Shown one piece after another: positions 7,669 through 16,867 of a stretch of DNA of 64,000 nt. How positions within the stretch are numbered: position 1 is the first letter of the stretch; each line of letters opens with the position of its first letter. This stretch comes from Proteiniphilum sp. X52 (GTDB taxonomy: Bacteria > Bacteroidota > Bacteroidia > Bacteroidales > Dysgonomonadaceae), in contig NZ_RDSD01000001.1 in NCBI RefSeq assembly GCF_003712195.1, forward strand, positions 62,001 to 126,000, given 5' to 3'. The notes below the pieces were generated by a model. That model was not told where the DNA came from. It made no database searches and saw only the letters and a program-made list of their open reading frames with translations. Both the position numbers and the translations under genes were made by a program.

Positions 7669-10401
7669 ATGAAGATAAGAACACTATTTATTCTTTCGGC
7701 ACTCATTTTAATTGTGTCCTGTAAAAAAGAGTCTGTGACTATCCTTACATCTCCTTCCGCATCGGAAAGACTGTTATTCGGAGCTGAACATCTGAAGAAC
7801 AGCCTGGCGGAACTTAAATATAAAGTGGTTATCAGGGAAGGCGGATCGACAGACCTTTCAGGGAATAATGAAAGAATTATCTGGATACTGGAGAAAGAAG
7901 ATCCGCTTGCTTCGGGCGTTATCGATGGACTGGGTTTTTCACTCCCCGAAGAAATGGACAGTGAGGGGTATTATATCGCTACTGAGAATAATCGGACACT
8001 GGTCTATGGAGAGGACCCATCCGGCGCCCTGTATGGATGTTATACACTATCTGACCTGTTCAATGAGAAGCAACCTCTCCCCGCTGAGTTGGTGGACGCT
8101 CCTGAAATGGTTTTACGCGGGGCCTGTGTCGGCCTGCAGAAACCTTATTACCTGCCGGAAAGAACCGTGTATGAATATCCTTATACACCGGAGACATTTC
8201 CCTGGTTTTACGATAAAGAGTTATGGATAGATTATCTGGATATGCTGGTGGAGAACAGGATGAATTCTCTCTATCTGTGGAACGGGCATCCGTTCGCTTC
8301 ACTTGTGAAACTGGATGACTATCCTTTTGCATTAGAGGTGGACGAGGAGACTTTCAGGAAAAATGAAGAGATTTTCTCTTTTCTGACAGAAGAGGCGGAT
8401 AAAAGAGGGATCTATGTGATACAGATGTTTTATAATATAATCGTATCCAAACCTTTTGCGGAACATTACGGTATAAAAACACAGGACAGGAACAGGGCGA
8501 TCATCCCTTATATCGCCGATTATACCCGGAAGTCCATCGCTGCATTCGTGGAAAAATATCCCAATGTGGGACTGCTGGTCTGCCTGGGTGAGGCGATGGC
8601 TACCCTTGAGGACGATGTAGTATGGTTTACCGAAACTGTGATACCGGGAGTAAAGGACGGGTTGGATGCATTGGGGCGTACCGATGAACCGCCGATTATT
8701 CTGCGTGCACACGATACCGATGCCGGGATGGTGATGGATAAAGCGCTACCGATATATAAAAACCTGTACACCATGCACAAGTATAACGGTGAATCACTGA
8801 CAACCTATGAGCCGAGAGGCCCCTGGTCGGAAATCCATCAGGAACTCAGTGCTCTCGGGTCGGTACATATCGATAATGTACATATCCTCGCCAATCTGGA
8901 ACCTTTCCGGTACGGCTCCCCCGATTTTATCCGGAAATCGGTACAGGCAATGCATCAGGTGCATGGTGCAAACGCATTGCACCTATACCCGCAGGCTTCT
9001 TACTGGGACTGGCCCTACACCGCCGATAAACTGGCGGATGGAGAACGCCTTCGGCAGATAGACCGGGACTGGATCTGGTATAAAGCATGGGGACGTTACG
9101 CGTGGAAAGCCGACCGGCCGCGGGAACAGGAGATCGGTTACTGGAGTGATCGGTTGGACGATCTGTACGGTTGTGGAAGTGAGGCTGCCTCTATCCTGGA
9201 AGCATATGAACAAACCGGAGAAATATCTCCGAAGCTTTTGCGCCGTTTTGGCATCACGGAAGGTAACAGACAAACTCTTCTGCTGGGGATGTTTATGAGC
9301 CAGTTGGTCAATCCTTATAAATATACAATTTATCCCGGTTTCTACGAGTCGTGTGGTCCCGAAGGGGAGAAACTGATAGAATTTGTTGATAAAAAGTGGA
9401 AAAATATTCCTCATACCGGTGAATTACCGCTCGATATCGTTGCGCAGGCCGTTGAACACGGCGACAAGGCAGTGGCTGCTATTGATAAGGCGGAAAGTAA
9501 AGTGACAAAAAACAGGGACGAATTTTTACGGTTGAAAAACGATGTATATTGCTACCGGGAATTTGCCTGGTTTTTCAATACCAAAGTGAGGGCTGCCGAG
9601 CATGTACTGGATTACCAGTACAGCAAGGATATCAATGATCTTGAAAAGGCGATCCCTTTGATGGAGGAGAGCCTGAATCACTACAGGAGGCTGGTGGAGT
9701 TGACTAAAGATACCTACCACTACGCGAATAGCATGCAGACGGCCCAGAGACGTATTCCTATCGGTGGAGATGACGGAAAAAACAAGACATGGGAGGAGTT
9801 GTTACCCCATTATGAGCAGGAATTGAAAAATTTTATGGAGAATCTGGCATTGTTGAAATCCGATCATTCAATGGGTAGCGATGTCGCAATTCCGGCGCTC
9901 GTCCCTGCTGAGGTGACCTTGTTAAATCCAAAATCCCAATGGATACCTGTGTCTGAGGGACAAAGAGGTATATCGGGGAGTAATACGGTAATTGAGAAGA
10001 TTGCCCCGGAATTGCAAAATATGAAGATGTTGAGTTTGAATGCTGGTGAACAGAGGGAGAACGGAACCACCCTCGAATTTGAAACGGCAGGACCGGTAAA
10101 ACTACTGGTGGGTTACTTCAGAAACGATCAGAACAGATATGCGAAAGCACCCACATTGGAGACCGATGCATCTGCCAATTTATACGGACAGGCTGATCCG
10201 GTGCTTCTCAACGCGATTCAACTGTCGGATCAACCGGCTGTAAATATTCATACCTACTCCTTTTCGCCGGGTAAACATACGTTGACTCTTGGAAAAGGTA
10301 TGTTACTGGTAGTGGGTTTCACGGGATCTGATGTGCCCCCGAGAAACGCCGGATTGACGGATGAGGATGGAAGCGAAACCGTAGATTGGTTGTTTTATTA
10401 A
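7669..10401 (+). CDS. Large lipoprotein with GH67/GH20-like architecture, putative glycoside hydrolase
   Basis: The start at 7669 (MKIRTLF) is preferred over a non-ATG start 12 bases upstream because it gives a standard signal. Cleavage would fall at the lipobox 'LIVSC', making this a surface or periplasmic lipoprotein of about 910 residues. Residues 25-150 resemble the N-terminal domain shared by alpha-glucuronidases and beta-hexosaminidases. The middle looks like a TIM barrel, with 'LYLWNGHPF', 'LVCLGEAMATLE' and 'RAHDTDAG'. A helical region follows, then a C-terminal beta domain. I cannot assign a CAZy family or catalytic residues. A uronic-acid- or hexosamine-type exo-hydrolase is a reasonable guess from the fold and context. 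Confidence 0.6.
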   Translation: MKIRTLFILSALILIVSCKKESVTILTSPSASERLLFGAEHLKNSLAELKYKVVIREGGSTDLSGNNERIIWILEKEDPLASGVIDGLGFSLPEEMDSEGYYIATENNRTLVYGEDPSGALYGCYTLSDLFNEKQPLPAELVDAPEMVLRGACVGLQKPYYLPERTVYEYPYTPETFPWFYDKELWIDYLDMLVENRMNSLYLWNGHPFASLVKLDDYPFALEVDEETFRKNEEIFSFLTEEADKRGIYVIQMFYNIIVSKPFAEHYGIKTQDRNRAIIPYIADYTRKSIAAFVEKYPNVGLLVCLGEAMATLEDDVVWFTETVIPGVKDGLDALGRTDEPPIILRAHDTDAGMVMDKALPIYKNLYTMHKYNGESLTTYEPRGPWSEIHQELSALGSVHIDNVHILANLEPFRYGSPDFIRKSVQAMHQVHGANALHLYPQASYWDWPYTADKLADGERLRQIDRDWIWYKAWGRYAWKADRPREQEIGYWSDRLDDLYGCGSEAASILEAYEQTGEISPKLLRRFGITEGNRQTLLLGMFMSQLVNPYKYTIYPGFYESCGPEGEKLIEFVDKKWKNIPHTGELPLDIVAQAVEHGDKAVAAIDKAESKVTKNRDEFLRLKNDVYCYREFAWFFNTKVRAAEHVLDYQYSKDINDLEKAIPLMEESLNHYRRLVELTKDTYHYANSMQTAQRRIPIGGDDGKNKTWEELLPHYEQELKNFMENLALLKSDHSMGSDVAIPALVPAEVTLLNPKSQWIPVSEGQRGISGSNTVIEKIAPELQNMKMLSLNAGEQRENGTTLEFETAGPVKLLVGYFRNDQNRYAKAPTLETDASANLYGQADPVLLNAIQLSDQPAVNIHTYSFSPGKHTLTLGKGMLLVVGFTGSDVPPRNAGLTDEDGSETVDWLFY

Positions 10402-10414
10402 AATAAAAAAAGGT

Positions 10415-11110
10415 ATGACCTTCAGTAGTCCGATAAAAACGATCGCTGTTTTTCTTGTTACTGTCGTTCTTGTTTCATGTACATCCAACGACCGTTCTTT
10501 TTCTCCTTCCATTATTGAAATTGTGGATGGACGGTCTGTGATTTCGAAAGAAGAGATGATCCGATATGCCGAAGAGTGTCGGATCGATAAGAATTCATTA
10601 TACAACTGGGAGAATCGTTGGGTATTGTATCTGGATGAGAACAGATTGGATGAGGTGAAATCCGGACTTGAAGATCGTTTTAAGGGGTTGGAAATAAAGG
10701 TCTTTGCAAAACCGTTCTATCACTTTGGCCGCGAGAAAAACTGCAACAAAAAAAGTGCGGCGCAGTGGTCTCATACTATTATGACCGCTAACCTGATTGC
10801 AGATACCCAATTGCAGGACGAATATATGGAGTATCACCGTCTGCAATTCGAAGAATGGCCGGAGGTGTCGAACGGCTTTTGCAATGCCCTTTTTCAACAG
10901 GTGCTGCTCTTTCGTGACGGCCGACAACTGATGTTGGTGATCAGCATTCCTGCAGGCGAAAACCTGGACGAGCTGAATCCTAAGACGACAGAAAATAATC
11001 CGCGGGTGGATGAATGGAACAGTATCATGGCGGGGTATCAGGAAGGAATTGAGAATGCTCCGGAAGGTGTTGTATGGATTGAATTAAAGCAGGTAAAAAG
11101 CGGGAAATAG
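10415..11110 (+). CDS. Lipoprotein with L-rhamnose-mutarotase-like C-terminal domain
   Basis: This 231-residue protein has a lipobox 'LVSCTS' around residues 19-24. The C-terminal half (about 125-228) resembles the RhaM dimeric alpha/beta-barrel: 'YHRLQFEEWPEV', then 'LFRDGRQLMLVISIP', then 'NPRVDEWNSIM'. RhaM interconverts the anomers of L-rhamnose. Classical RhaM is a cytoplasmic protein of about 104 residues; this one adds a lipid anchor and an extra domain of about 100 residues whose relation to the C-terminal half is unclear. It lies 13 bases after the lipoprotein hydrolase gene and directly abuts the GH31 start. The exported location suggests that it equilibrates rhamnose freed in the periplasm, or that the fold has a different role. 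Confidence 0.65.
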   Translation: MTFSSPIKTIAVFLVTVVLVSCTSNDRSFSPSIIEIVDGRSVISKEEMIRYAEECRIDKNSLYNWENRWVLYLDENRLDEVKSGLEDRFKGLEIKVFAKPFYHFGREKNCNKKSAAQWSHTIMTANLIADTQLQDEYMEYHRLQFEEWPEVSNGFCNALFQQVLLFRDGRQLMLVISIPAGENLDELNPKTTENNPRVDEWNSIMAGYQEGIENAPEGVVWIELKQVKSGK

Positions 11111-13327
11111 ATGAGACAGACTAATTATCAGCTTTTTGATTTTTTAGATTTTAGTCCGTTGTTGGACGAAGGCGACCGACTGTGGCGTGCATGTACACCT
11201 ACACGGATTGTAGAGAGGGAAGGGGATATCTATATCTCCATCCCTTTTCAACAACAACACAACTCTAACGAAATAAAGCCCGATACAACGTACAGGAAAA
11301 AAGAGCATATATTACGTATCAGGAAATACGGGAATAAAATTTTGAGGCTCTCACTCTCTCTGGGTGATGAAATCAGTGAAGATTCCGAAATGCTTTCCTT
11401 TGCCGCTGAGCTGAAAACTGATACCTCCTTGTCTTACCTGCAATTAGAAGATAAATGGATCGTAAAAGATACCGCCGGAAATAAAAAGGCGGCTGTCAGC
11501 TTTGCAAAACCAATGATAGACCATTGGAGTGATCTTATTCCTCCACCTGAAGATACGATACAGATCAGTTTTTTTCCTGATGGTGAAAAGGAAATTTCGC
11601 TTTCTGCATACGACATGTTTTCCCCGGCACGGCATGATGCATTTGCCCTGGCCTATGTAGAGCATAACGGAAAGCCCGACAGAGCTACCTGTTCAATCAA
11701 GGCAAAACCGGATGAGTGCTTTTACGGTACAGGTGAACGCTTTACAAAAATAGACCTTGCCGGGAAGACCTTTCAACTGCGTAATCAGGACGGACAGGGA
11801 GTCAATAATCGTCGTACATACAAAAATATTCCTTTTTATCTCTCTTCCGAAGATTATGGACTCTTTTTGCACACTACATCATTTGCGAAGTTTTCACTGG
11901 CCGACCATTCTACACGTTCTGTACAAATTCTGACAGATGAACCGCTTATTGATCTCTTCCTGATCGGAGGGGACCATCCGGAAGAGATCCTACGCGGCTA
12001 TCGCCAACTGACCGGATTCCCGTCGCTGCCCCCTCTATGGAGTTTTGGCATTTGGATGAGCCGTATGTCCTATTTTTCCGCTGATGAGGTGAATGAGGTC
12101 TGCGACAGGCTGCGTGAAGAAGATTATCCCTGTGATGTGATCCACTTAGATACCGGGTGGTTTAAGACTGACTGGCTTTGTGAGTGGAAATTCAACGAGG
12201 AGCGTTTCCCCGACCCCGAAAAGTTTATCGACAAGCTGAAAAAGAAAGGATTCAGGGTAAGCTTGTGGCAATTGCCCTATATCTCACATCAGGCCAAACA
12301 ATATGAAGAAGCCGCTGCAAATAACTATATCAGCAAAAGCAATAAGAATATCTCCGGAGCTTCCAATTTCAGTATGGAGGATTATGCCGGCACCATCGAT
12401 TTCACCTGTAGGAAGGCCTCAGAATGGTATAAGGAGCTGCTTAGGAAATTATTGAAGATGGGGGTTGTTTGTATCAAGACCGATTTTGGAGAAGATATTC
12501 ATCTGGATGCTGTTTATCACGGTATGACAGCTGAAAAGCTGCATAATCTCTACCCGCTGTTGTATCAGAAAGCGGCCTATGAAGTGACAAAAGAGGTTAC
12601 AGGCGAAGGAATCATCTGGGCAAGGGCCGGGTGGAGCGGATGCCAGCGCTATCCCCTCCACTGGGGAGGTGATGCCGCTGCTTCATGGGACGGAATGGCC
12701 GCCTCACTGAGAGGAGGGCTGCAACTGGGACTTTCCGGCTTTGGCTTTTGGAGTCACGATGTTCCCGGATTTCATGGTGTACCTGATTTTATGAATTCTG
12801 TTATTCCGGATGATCTCTATATCCGATGGACACAGTTCGGCGTTTTTACCTCTCACTTCCGTTACCACGGCACCTGTAAACGTGAGCCATGGCACTATCC
12901 CGCAATTAAGGATAATATAAGAAAATTATGGAAGCTTCGTTACCAGCTAATTCCCTATATTGTACAACAAAGCATGATCACAATCCGGACCGGAATGCCG
13001 ATGCTGCGTGCACTCATACTGCATCATCCTGACGACAAAACCTGCCGTCATATTGATGACCAGTATTATTTTGGGGAAAATATGATGGTAGCACCGGTAA
13101 TGAATTCTGACAACAAAAGAGATATCTACCTGCCTGAAGGAGAGTGGATCCATTTTTTCACAAAAGAGTGTTTTAAAGGCAACCAATGGTTGAGAAATAG
13201 CGATGTCCCACTGGATACGATACCTGTATTTGTGAAAAAAGGAGCTATCATTCCACTCTATCCGGAAGAGGTCTCCTGTACGGACGAGATGGATTTGAGT
13301 AAAGTGATTGAAGTCGTTTTCGCCTGA
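11111..13327 (+). CDS. GH31-family alpha-glycosidase (alpha-xylosidase type), cytoplasmic
   Basis: This 738-residue protein has no signal peptide. It contains a galactose-mutarotase-like N-terminal beta domain with 'FYGTGERF' near residue 200, then a TIM barrel and C-terminal beta domains. 'IKTDFGE' carries the nucleophile Asp458, and 'HWGGDAAASWDGM' carries the acid/base Asp521. The 'KTDFGE' form is common in bacterial alpha-xylosidases of the YicI type, so alpha-linked xylose is the most likely target, with alpha-glucose and alpha-galactose as alternatives. A cytoplasmic location implies that it acts on oligosaccharides after import. The start codon directly follows the stop of the preceding gene. 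Confidence 0.88.
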   Translation: MRQTNYQLFDFLDFSPLLDEGDRLWRACTPTRIVEREGDIYISIPFQQQHNSNEIKPDTTYRKKEHILRIRKYGNKILRLSLSLGDEISEDSEMLSFAAELKTDTSLSYLQLEDKWIVKDTAGNKKAAVSFAKPMIDHWSDLIPPPEDTIQISFFPDGEKEISLSAYDMFSPARHDAFALAYVEHNGKPDRATCSIKAKPDECFYGTGERFTKIDLAGKTFQLRNQDGQGVNNRRTYKNIPFYLSSEDYGLFLHTTSFAKFSLADHSTRSVQILTDEPLIDLFLIGGDHPEEILRGYRQLTGFPSLPPLWSFGIWMSRMSYFSADEVNEVCDRLREEDYPCDVIHLDTGWFKTDWLCEWKFNEERFPDPEKFIDKLKKKGFRVSLWQLPYISHQAKQYEEAAANNYISKSNKNISGASNFSMEDYAGTIDFTCRKASEWYKELLRKLLKMGVVCIKTDFGEDIHLDAVYHGMTAEKLHNLYPLLYQKAAYEVTKEVTGEGIIWARAGWSGCQRYPLHWGGDAAASWDGMAASLRGGLQLGLSGFGFWSHDVPGFHGVPDFMNSVIPDDLYIRWTQFGVFTSHFRYHGTCKREPWHYPAIKDNIRKLWKLRYQLIPYIVQQSMITIRTGMPMLRALILHHPDDKTCRHIDDQYYFGENMMVAPVMNSDNKRDIYLPEGEWIHFFTKECFKGNQWLRNSDVPLDTIPVFVKKGAIIPLYPEEVSCTDEMDLSKVIEVVFA

Positions 13328-13344
13328 ATTATTGCAAACTGCTT

Positions 13345-14409
13345 ATGATGACATGGAAATCAAACTTTGACGAGACCAAAAAACATTACCTGGATTGGTG
13401 GAAGGGGAAAGGTATCGTCTTATCGATGTGGGAGCATCTCTTCAAAGAAGGTGAACCTTATGAAGAGATTCCACCCCCTCCGCGCCATAAAGATATCAAC
13501 CAGTTTTGGTTCGATCCGGAGTGGCGGTCAGATTATCTGCATTACAGAATGTCGCGGAACTCCTATATGGCAGATATCCTTCCTGTAGCAAACGCACAGC
13601 TGGGACCGGGATCTTTGGCTTCCTTGCTGGGTTCGGAATTAGAAGGGCGTGACGATACAATCTGGATTCACCCAAAAAAGGATTTCGATGAAACAATTCA
13701 GTTTGATGAAGATAACCGGTGGTGGAAATTACACCAGGATTTGCTGAGTGCTGTGAAAAAAAGATCGGAAGGAAAATATATGGTGGGCTGTCCTGACCTG
13801 ATAGAGGGATTGGATGTGCTGGCCAGCCTGAAAGGACCCGACAACGTGCTGGTAGACCTGATCCTTGAGCCTGAGAGGACTTTGGAGCAGTTGGCGGAAA
13901 TAAACAAAGTTTATTTTGATGTCTTCGACCGCATCTATGATATCATCAATATGGAGGGTGAGATGGCTTTCTGCTACTTTTCGCTTTGGGCACCGGGGAA
14001 AGTATCTAAACTACAGGTCGACCTCTCCATCATGATTTCAGAAGAGGATTTTAGACACTTTTGTCTCCCTTTCCTGGAGGAACAGACCAGGCAAATTGAT
14101 TATACACTCTATCATCTCGATGGGGTAGATGCCATCCGCCATCTGGATGCCGTATTGGAGTTGAAAGAGCTGAACGGGGTACAATGGACACCGGGTTACG
14201 GGCAACCACAAGGGGGAAATTCCCGGTGGTACGATTTGTATAAGCGTGTCCTTGCTGCCGGAAAATCTGTTATGATAAACTGGGTGACATTGGATGAACT
14301 GGAGCCGCTGATTGATCATGTGGGCAATCAGGGATTGCATATTAATGTGGATTTTAAATCTGAAAGAGAGATTGAGAAAGCATTGACAATTGTCGATAAG
14401 TACAGATAA
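13345..14409 (+). CDS. URO-D-superfamily methyltransferase-like protein without the usual zinc cysteines
   Basis: This 354-residue soluble protein has the overall pattern of the uroporphyrinogen-decarboxylase superfamily members used in corrinoid methyl transfer (MtaA/CmuA relatives), for example 'LGPGSLASLLG', 'YHLDGVDAIRHLD' and 'VQWTPGYGQP'. Where the thiol-activating members have H-x-C and a later Cys as zinc ligands, this protein has 'HLDG' and no matching Cys, unlike its neighbour at 16868. It is therefore unlikely to activate a thiol acceptor and may instead be the enzyme that takes the methyl group from the primary substrate. It sits 17 bases after GH31 and 23 bases before a symporter, and belongs to the corrinoid module. 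The substrate is unknown. Confidence 0.65.
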   Translation: MMTWKSNFDETKKHYLDWWKGKGIVLSMWEHLFKEGEPYEEIPPPPRHKDINQFWFDPEWRSDYLHYRMSRNSYMADILPVANAQLGPGSLASLLGSELEGRDDTIWIHPKKDFDETIQFDEDNRWWKLHQDLLSAVKKRSEGKYMVGCPDLIEGLDVLASLKGPDNVLVDLILEPERTLEQLAEINKVYFDVFDRIYDIINMEGEMAFCYFSLWAPGKVSKLQVDLSIMISEEDFRHFCLPFLEEQTRQIDYTLYHLDGVDAIRHLDAVLELKELNGVQWTPGYGQPQGGNSRWYDLYKRVLAAGKSVMINWVTLDELEPLIDHVGNQGLHINVDFKSEREIEKALTIVDKYR

Positions 14410-14432
14410 ACAATAAAAACAGATAATACCGC

Positions 14433-15986
14433 ATGGACGCCCTGATACAATTATCTTCAGTAGATATTGCTGTGATCATAGCCTATTTTATTCTCCTTGG
14501 AATCATAGCCTATTGGTCCGGCTTCAGTAAAAAAAACAGAAGTGACAACCTTTTCCTTGCCAATAAATCACTGGGGTGGCTGGCAATTGGTTTAACCATG
14601 TGGGGTACCAACGTGGGTCCTTCGATGTTAATTGCCAATGCCAGCAGCGGATACGAGAGCGGTATTGTTGCCGGTAATTTTTCATGGTACGCTTTTCTTT
14701 TTATTTTTCTGTTGGCTTTTGTCTTCGCACCCCGCTACCTGGGAGCAGAAGTGACCACCCTCCCGGAATATATGGGTAAACGTTTTGGCGATACATCGCG
14801 GCGATACATTGCGTGGTATACAGTCGTTACAACGCTTATTTCATGGCTGGGACTGACACTTTTCTCCGGAGGTATATTCATGGCCCAGATACTGGATCTG
14901 CCACTCTGGTTATGTATCGTTCTACTGGTGTTGGTTTCCGCCCTTTTTGTGATTACCGGAGGACTGAAGACAATTGCCTATACCAATGTGTTTCAGATGC
15001 TCCTGCTGATTGGTGTCTCATTCCTCTTAGTGGTATTGGCCTTGCACAAAATTGGAGGTATAGGAAGTGTGATAGAGGCCACACCGCCTACATACTGGAA
15101 ACTGTTCCAGCCGTTAGAAGACAAAGACTTTCCATGGCTGGCCATTCTGTTAGGCTATCCCGTCATGGGTATATGGTTCTGGTGCACTGACCAATCGATG
15201 GTTCAATCGGTACTGGGTGCGAAAAATCTTAAGGAGGGACAAAAAGGTGCCAATTTCGTTGCATGGTTGAAACTGATCGATATACCTCTTTTCATCCTCC
15301 CGGGAATTCTGGCGTTTATCCTTCTTCCGGATCTGTCAAACTCCACCGATGCCTATCTCTCCCTGGTCCAGGCCGTGCTTCCGGTCGGACTGACAGGCCT
15401 GGTAGTGGTGGTAATGCTTGCTGCACTGATAAGTACAATAGGATCGGCGCTCAATTCATTGAGTACGGTATTTACAATGGATATTATAAAGAGGTATAAA
15501 CCCGATATCGAACAGAAAGAGATCAAGAAGATCGGACGGATTGTGGTATTGACAGGAGCAATATTATCCGTTTTTCTCGCTATCGGTATCTCCTCTATCC
15601 GGGGGTTGAGCTTTTTCAATATTTTTCAGTCGGTGCTTGGATTTCTGGCTCCGCCCATGGCAGCTGCCTTTTTGTCCGCTGTACTGTGGAAAAAAACATC
15701 TCGAAATGCCGTGAATTGGGTACTCTCTGCAGGAACACTGTGTAGTTTGGGGACGGGACTGCTCTATTACGGCAATGTGGTTTTTCAGGGGATTCACTAT
15801 CTCTACGTTTCCGCATTGATTTTTGTCATTCTATGTCTGTTTCTCTTTCTCTATTCTCTGTTCGATAAAAGCGACGATACTGCCCGGTTATTGGATTATC
15901 GCCCCGTGAAAGTAGACAGATCTGTAAAAATTGTCTGGCTGGTATTAATTCTTGTCATGGTCATGGTCTATATCATATTCAATTAG
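14433..15986 (+). CDS. Sodium:solute symporter (SSS/SGLT family)
   Basis: This 517-residue integral membrane protein has about 13 hydrophobic segments, beginning 'VDIAVIIAYFILLGIIAYWSG'. It shows the typical SSS features 'SDNLFLANKSLGW', 'LPEYMGKRFG' and 'SALNSLSTVFTMDI'. Members move sugars, sugar acids, amino acids or vitamins with sodium across the inner membrane. Its place between the two URO-D-type genes and the corrinoid gene suggests that it imports the substrate of the methyl-transfer module or the released sugar. The gene ends in a 186-base gap that carries a repeat fragment. Confidence 0.88.
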   Translation: MDALIQLSSVDIAVIIAYFILLGIIAYWSGFSKKNRSDNLFLANKSLGWLAIGLTMWGTNVGPSMLIANASSGYESGIVAGNFSWYAFLFIFLLAFVFAPRYLGAEVTTLPEYMGKRFGDTSRRYIAWYTVVTTLISWLGLTLFSGGIFMAQILDLPLWLCIVLLVLVSALFVITGGLKTIAYTNVFQMLLLIGVSFLLVVLALHKIGGIGSVIEATPPTYWKLFQPLEDKDFPWLAILLGYPVMGIWFWCTDQSMVQSVLGAKNLKEGQKGANFVAWLKLIDIPLFILPGILAFILLPDLSNSTDAYLSLVQAVLPVGLTGLVVVVMLAALISTIGSALNSLSTVFTMDIIKRYKPDIEQKEIKKIGRIVVLTGAILSVFLAIGISSIRGLSFFNIFQSVLGFLAPPMAAAFLSAVLWKKTSRNAVNWVLSAGTLCSLGTGLLYYGNVVFQGIHYLYVSALIFVILCLFLFLYSLFDKSDDTARLLDYRPVKVDRSVKIVWLVLILVMVMVYIIFN

Positions 15987-16018
15987 GAAGGTCAATGCCT
16001 TTCTTGGTTCTTGAATGC

Positions 16019-16050
16019 TTTAGTTGTAATCATACGACTTGCAAAAGTTG
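16019..16050 (-). repeat. Fragment of the locus palindromic element
   Basis: The minus strand contains GCAAGTCGTATGATT, identical to 15 bases of the full element copy at 32696, flanked by matching TTT and CAACTAAA. Only one terminal arm remains. It lies in the gap between the symporter and the corrinoid gene. I saw no cobalamin-riboswitch-like sequence elsewhere in this 186-base gap. Confidence 0.55.
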
Positions 16051-16172
16051 AATCAAGAGTCCACTTGAATAAGTCGAATTTAAGTAAAAATAACGCCCTA
16101 CAGATACTTCTGGATGGGGCAAAATTGAAAAAATATACTTTTTAAAGGCGACTCAATCAATAATAAAAAAGT

Positions 16173-16856
16173 ATGAAGTTGGAATTGATTAATAAATTAT
16201 TTGAGTGTGTGGAGTTCGGGAAAATTAATATCAACTCGCCTTATCCTCCGCAAATGAAGGGACTACCCGGTGCCGATGAGATCACCCAAGAAGCATTGGT
16301 AGCAGGAGTAAATCCCGATGAAATATTAAACCGGGCGCTGATTGCTGCCATGAACAAAGTAGGAGAAAAGTTTACGGAGAAAAAAATCTTCGTACCACAA
16401 ATGTTGCTATCGGCAAAAGCAATGAATGCCTCCATGAACCATCTGAAGCCTTACTTTGCTGACGGCTCTGTCAAACGGAAAGGAGTTTTTATTGTGGGCA
16501 CCGTTTTTGGAGATTTACATGATATCGGTAAAAATCTATTGAGTATGATGGTGGAAGGAGCCGGATGGGAGGTGATTGACTTGGGGATAGATGTGAACAC
16601 AGAGGCATTCGTGGAAAAAGTAAAAGAATATCCCGATGCAGTGGTGGGTATCTCGGCACTACTTACCACCACAATGGTGAACATTGAACCGGTGATCAAA
16701 GCCATTAAGCAGGCTTCACCCGCTACCAAAGTGATTGTAGGAGGCGCACCACTCACTGCTGCTTTTGCTGCCTCTATCGGTGCCGATGCATATGGAAAAA
16801 ATCCCAGAGAAGGCATTATATGGTTAGACTTACAATCCCAAAAAATGAATAACTAA
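16173..16856 (+). CDS. Corrinoid (B12-binding) methyl-carrier protein
   Basis: This 227-residue cytoplasmic protein has a helical cap domain at residues 1-90, with 'VAGVNPDEILNRALIAAMNKVGEKF', followed by a Rossmann-type B12-binding domain. The cobalamin signature D-x-H-x-x-G is present as 'GDLHDIG' (Asp114, His116, Gly119). Later motifs 'VGISALLTTTM' and 'VIVGGAPL' match the lower-ligand pocket. Proteins of this class (MtaC, MtbC and MttC type, and the cobalamin module of MetH) carry a methyl group on cobalt between two methyltransferases. The next gene begins 11 bases after its stop, which supports a shared complex. It is too short to hold a methyltransferase domain. Confidence 0.93.
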   Translation: MKLELINKLFECVEFGKININSPYPPQMKGLPGADEITQEALVAGVNPDEILNRALIAAMNKVGEKFTEKKIFVPQMLLSAKAMNASMNHLKPYFADGSVKRKGVFIVGTVFGDLHDIGKNLLSMMVEGAGWEVIDLGIDVNTEAFVEKVKEYPDAVVGISALLTTTMVNIEPVIKAIKQASPATKVIVGGAPLTAAFAASIGADAYGKNPREGIIWLDLQSQKMNN

Positions 16857-16867
16857 TTGACAAAGTA

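Noticed and set aside
15987-16172. Possible cobalamin riboswitch before the corrinoid gene
   Set aside because: No B12-box-like conserved sequence or convincing leader structure was seen. The gap mainly holds a fragment of the palindromic element.
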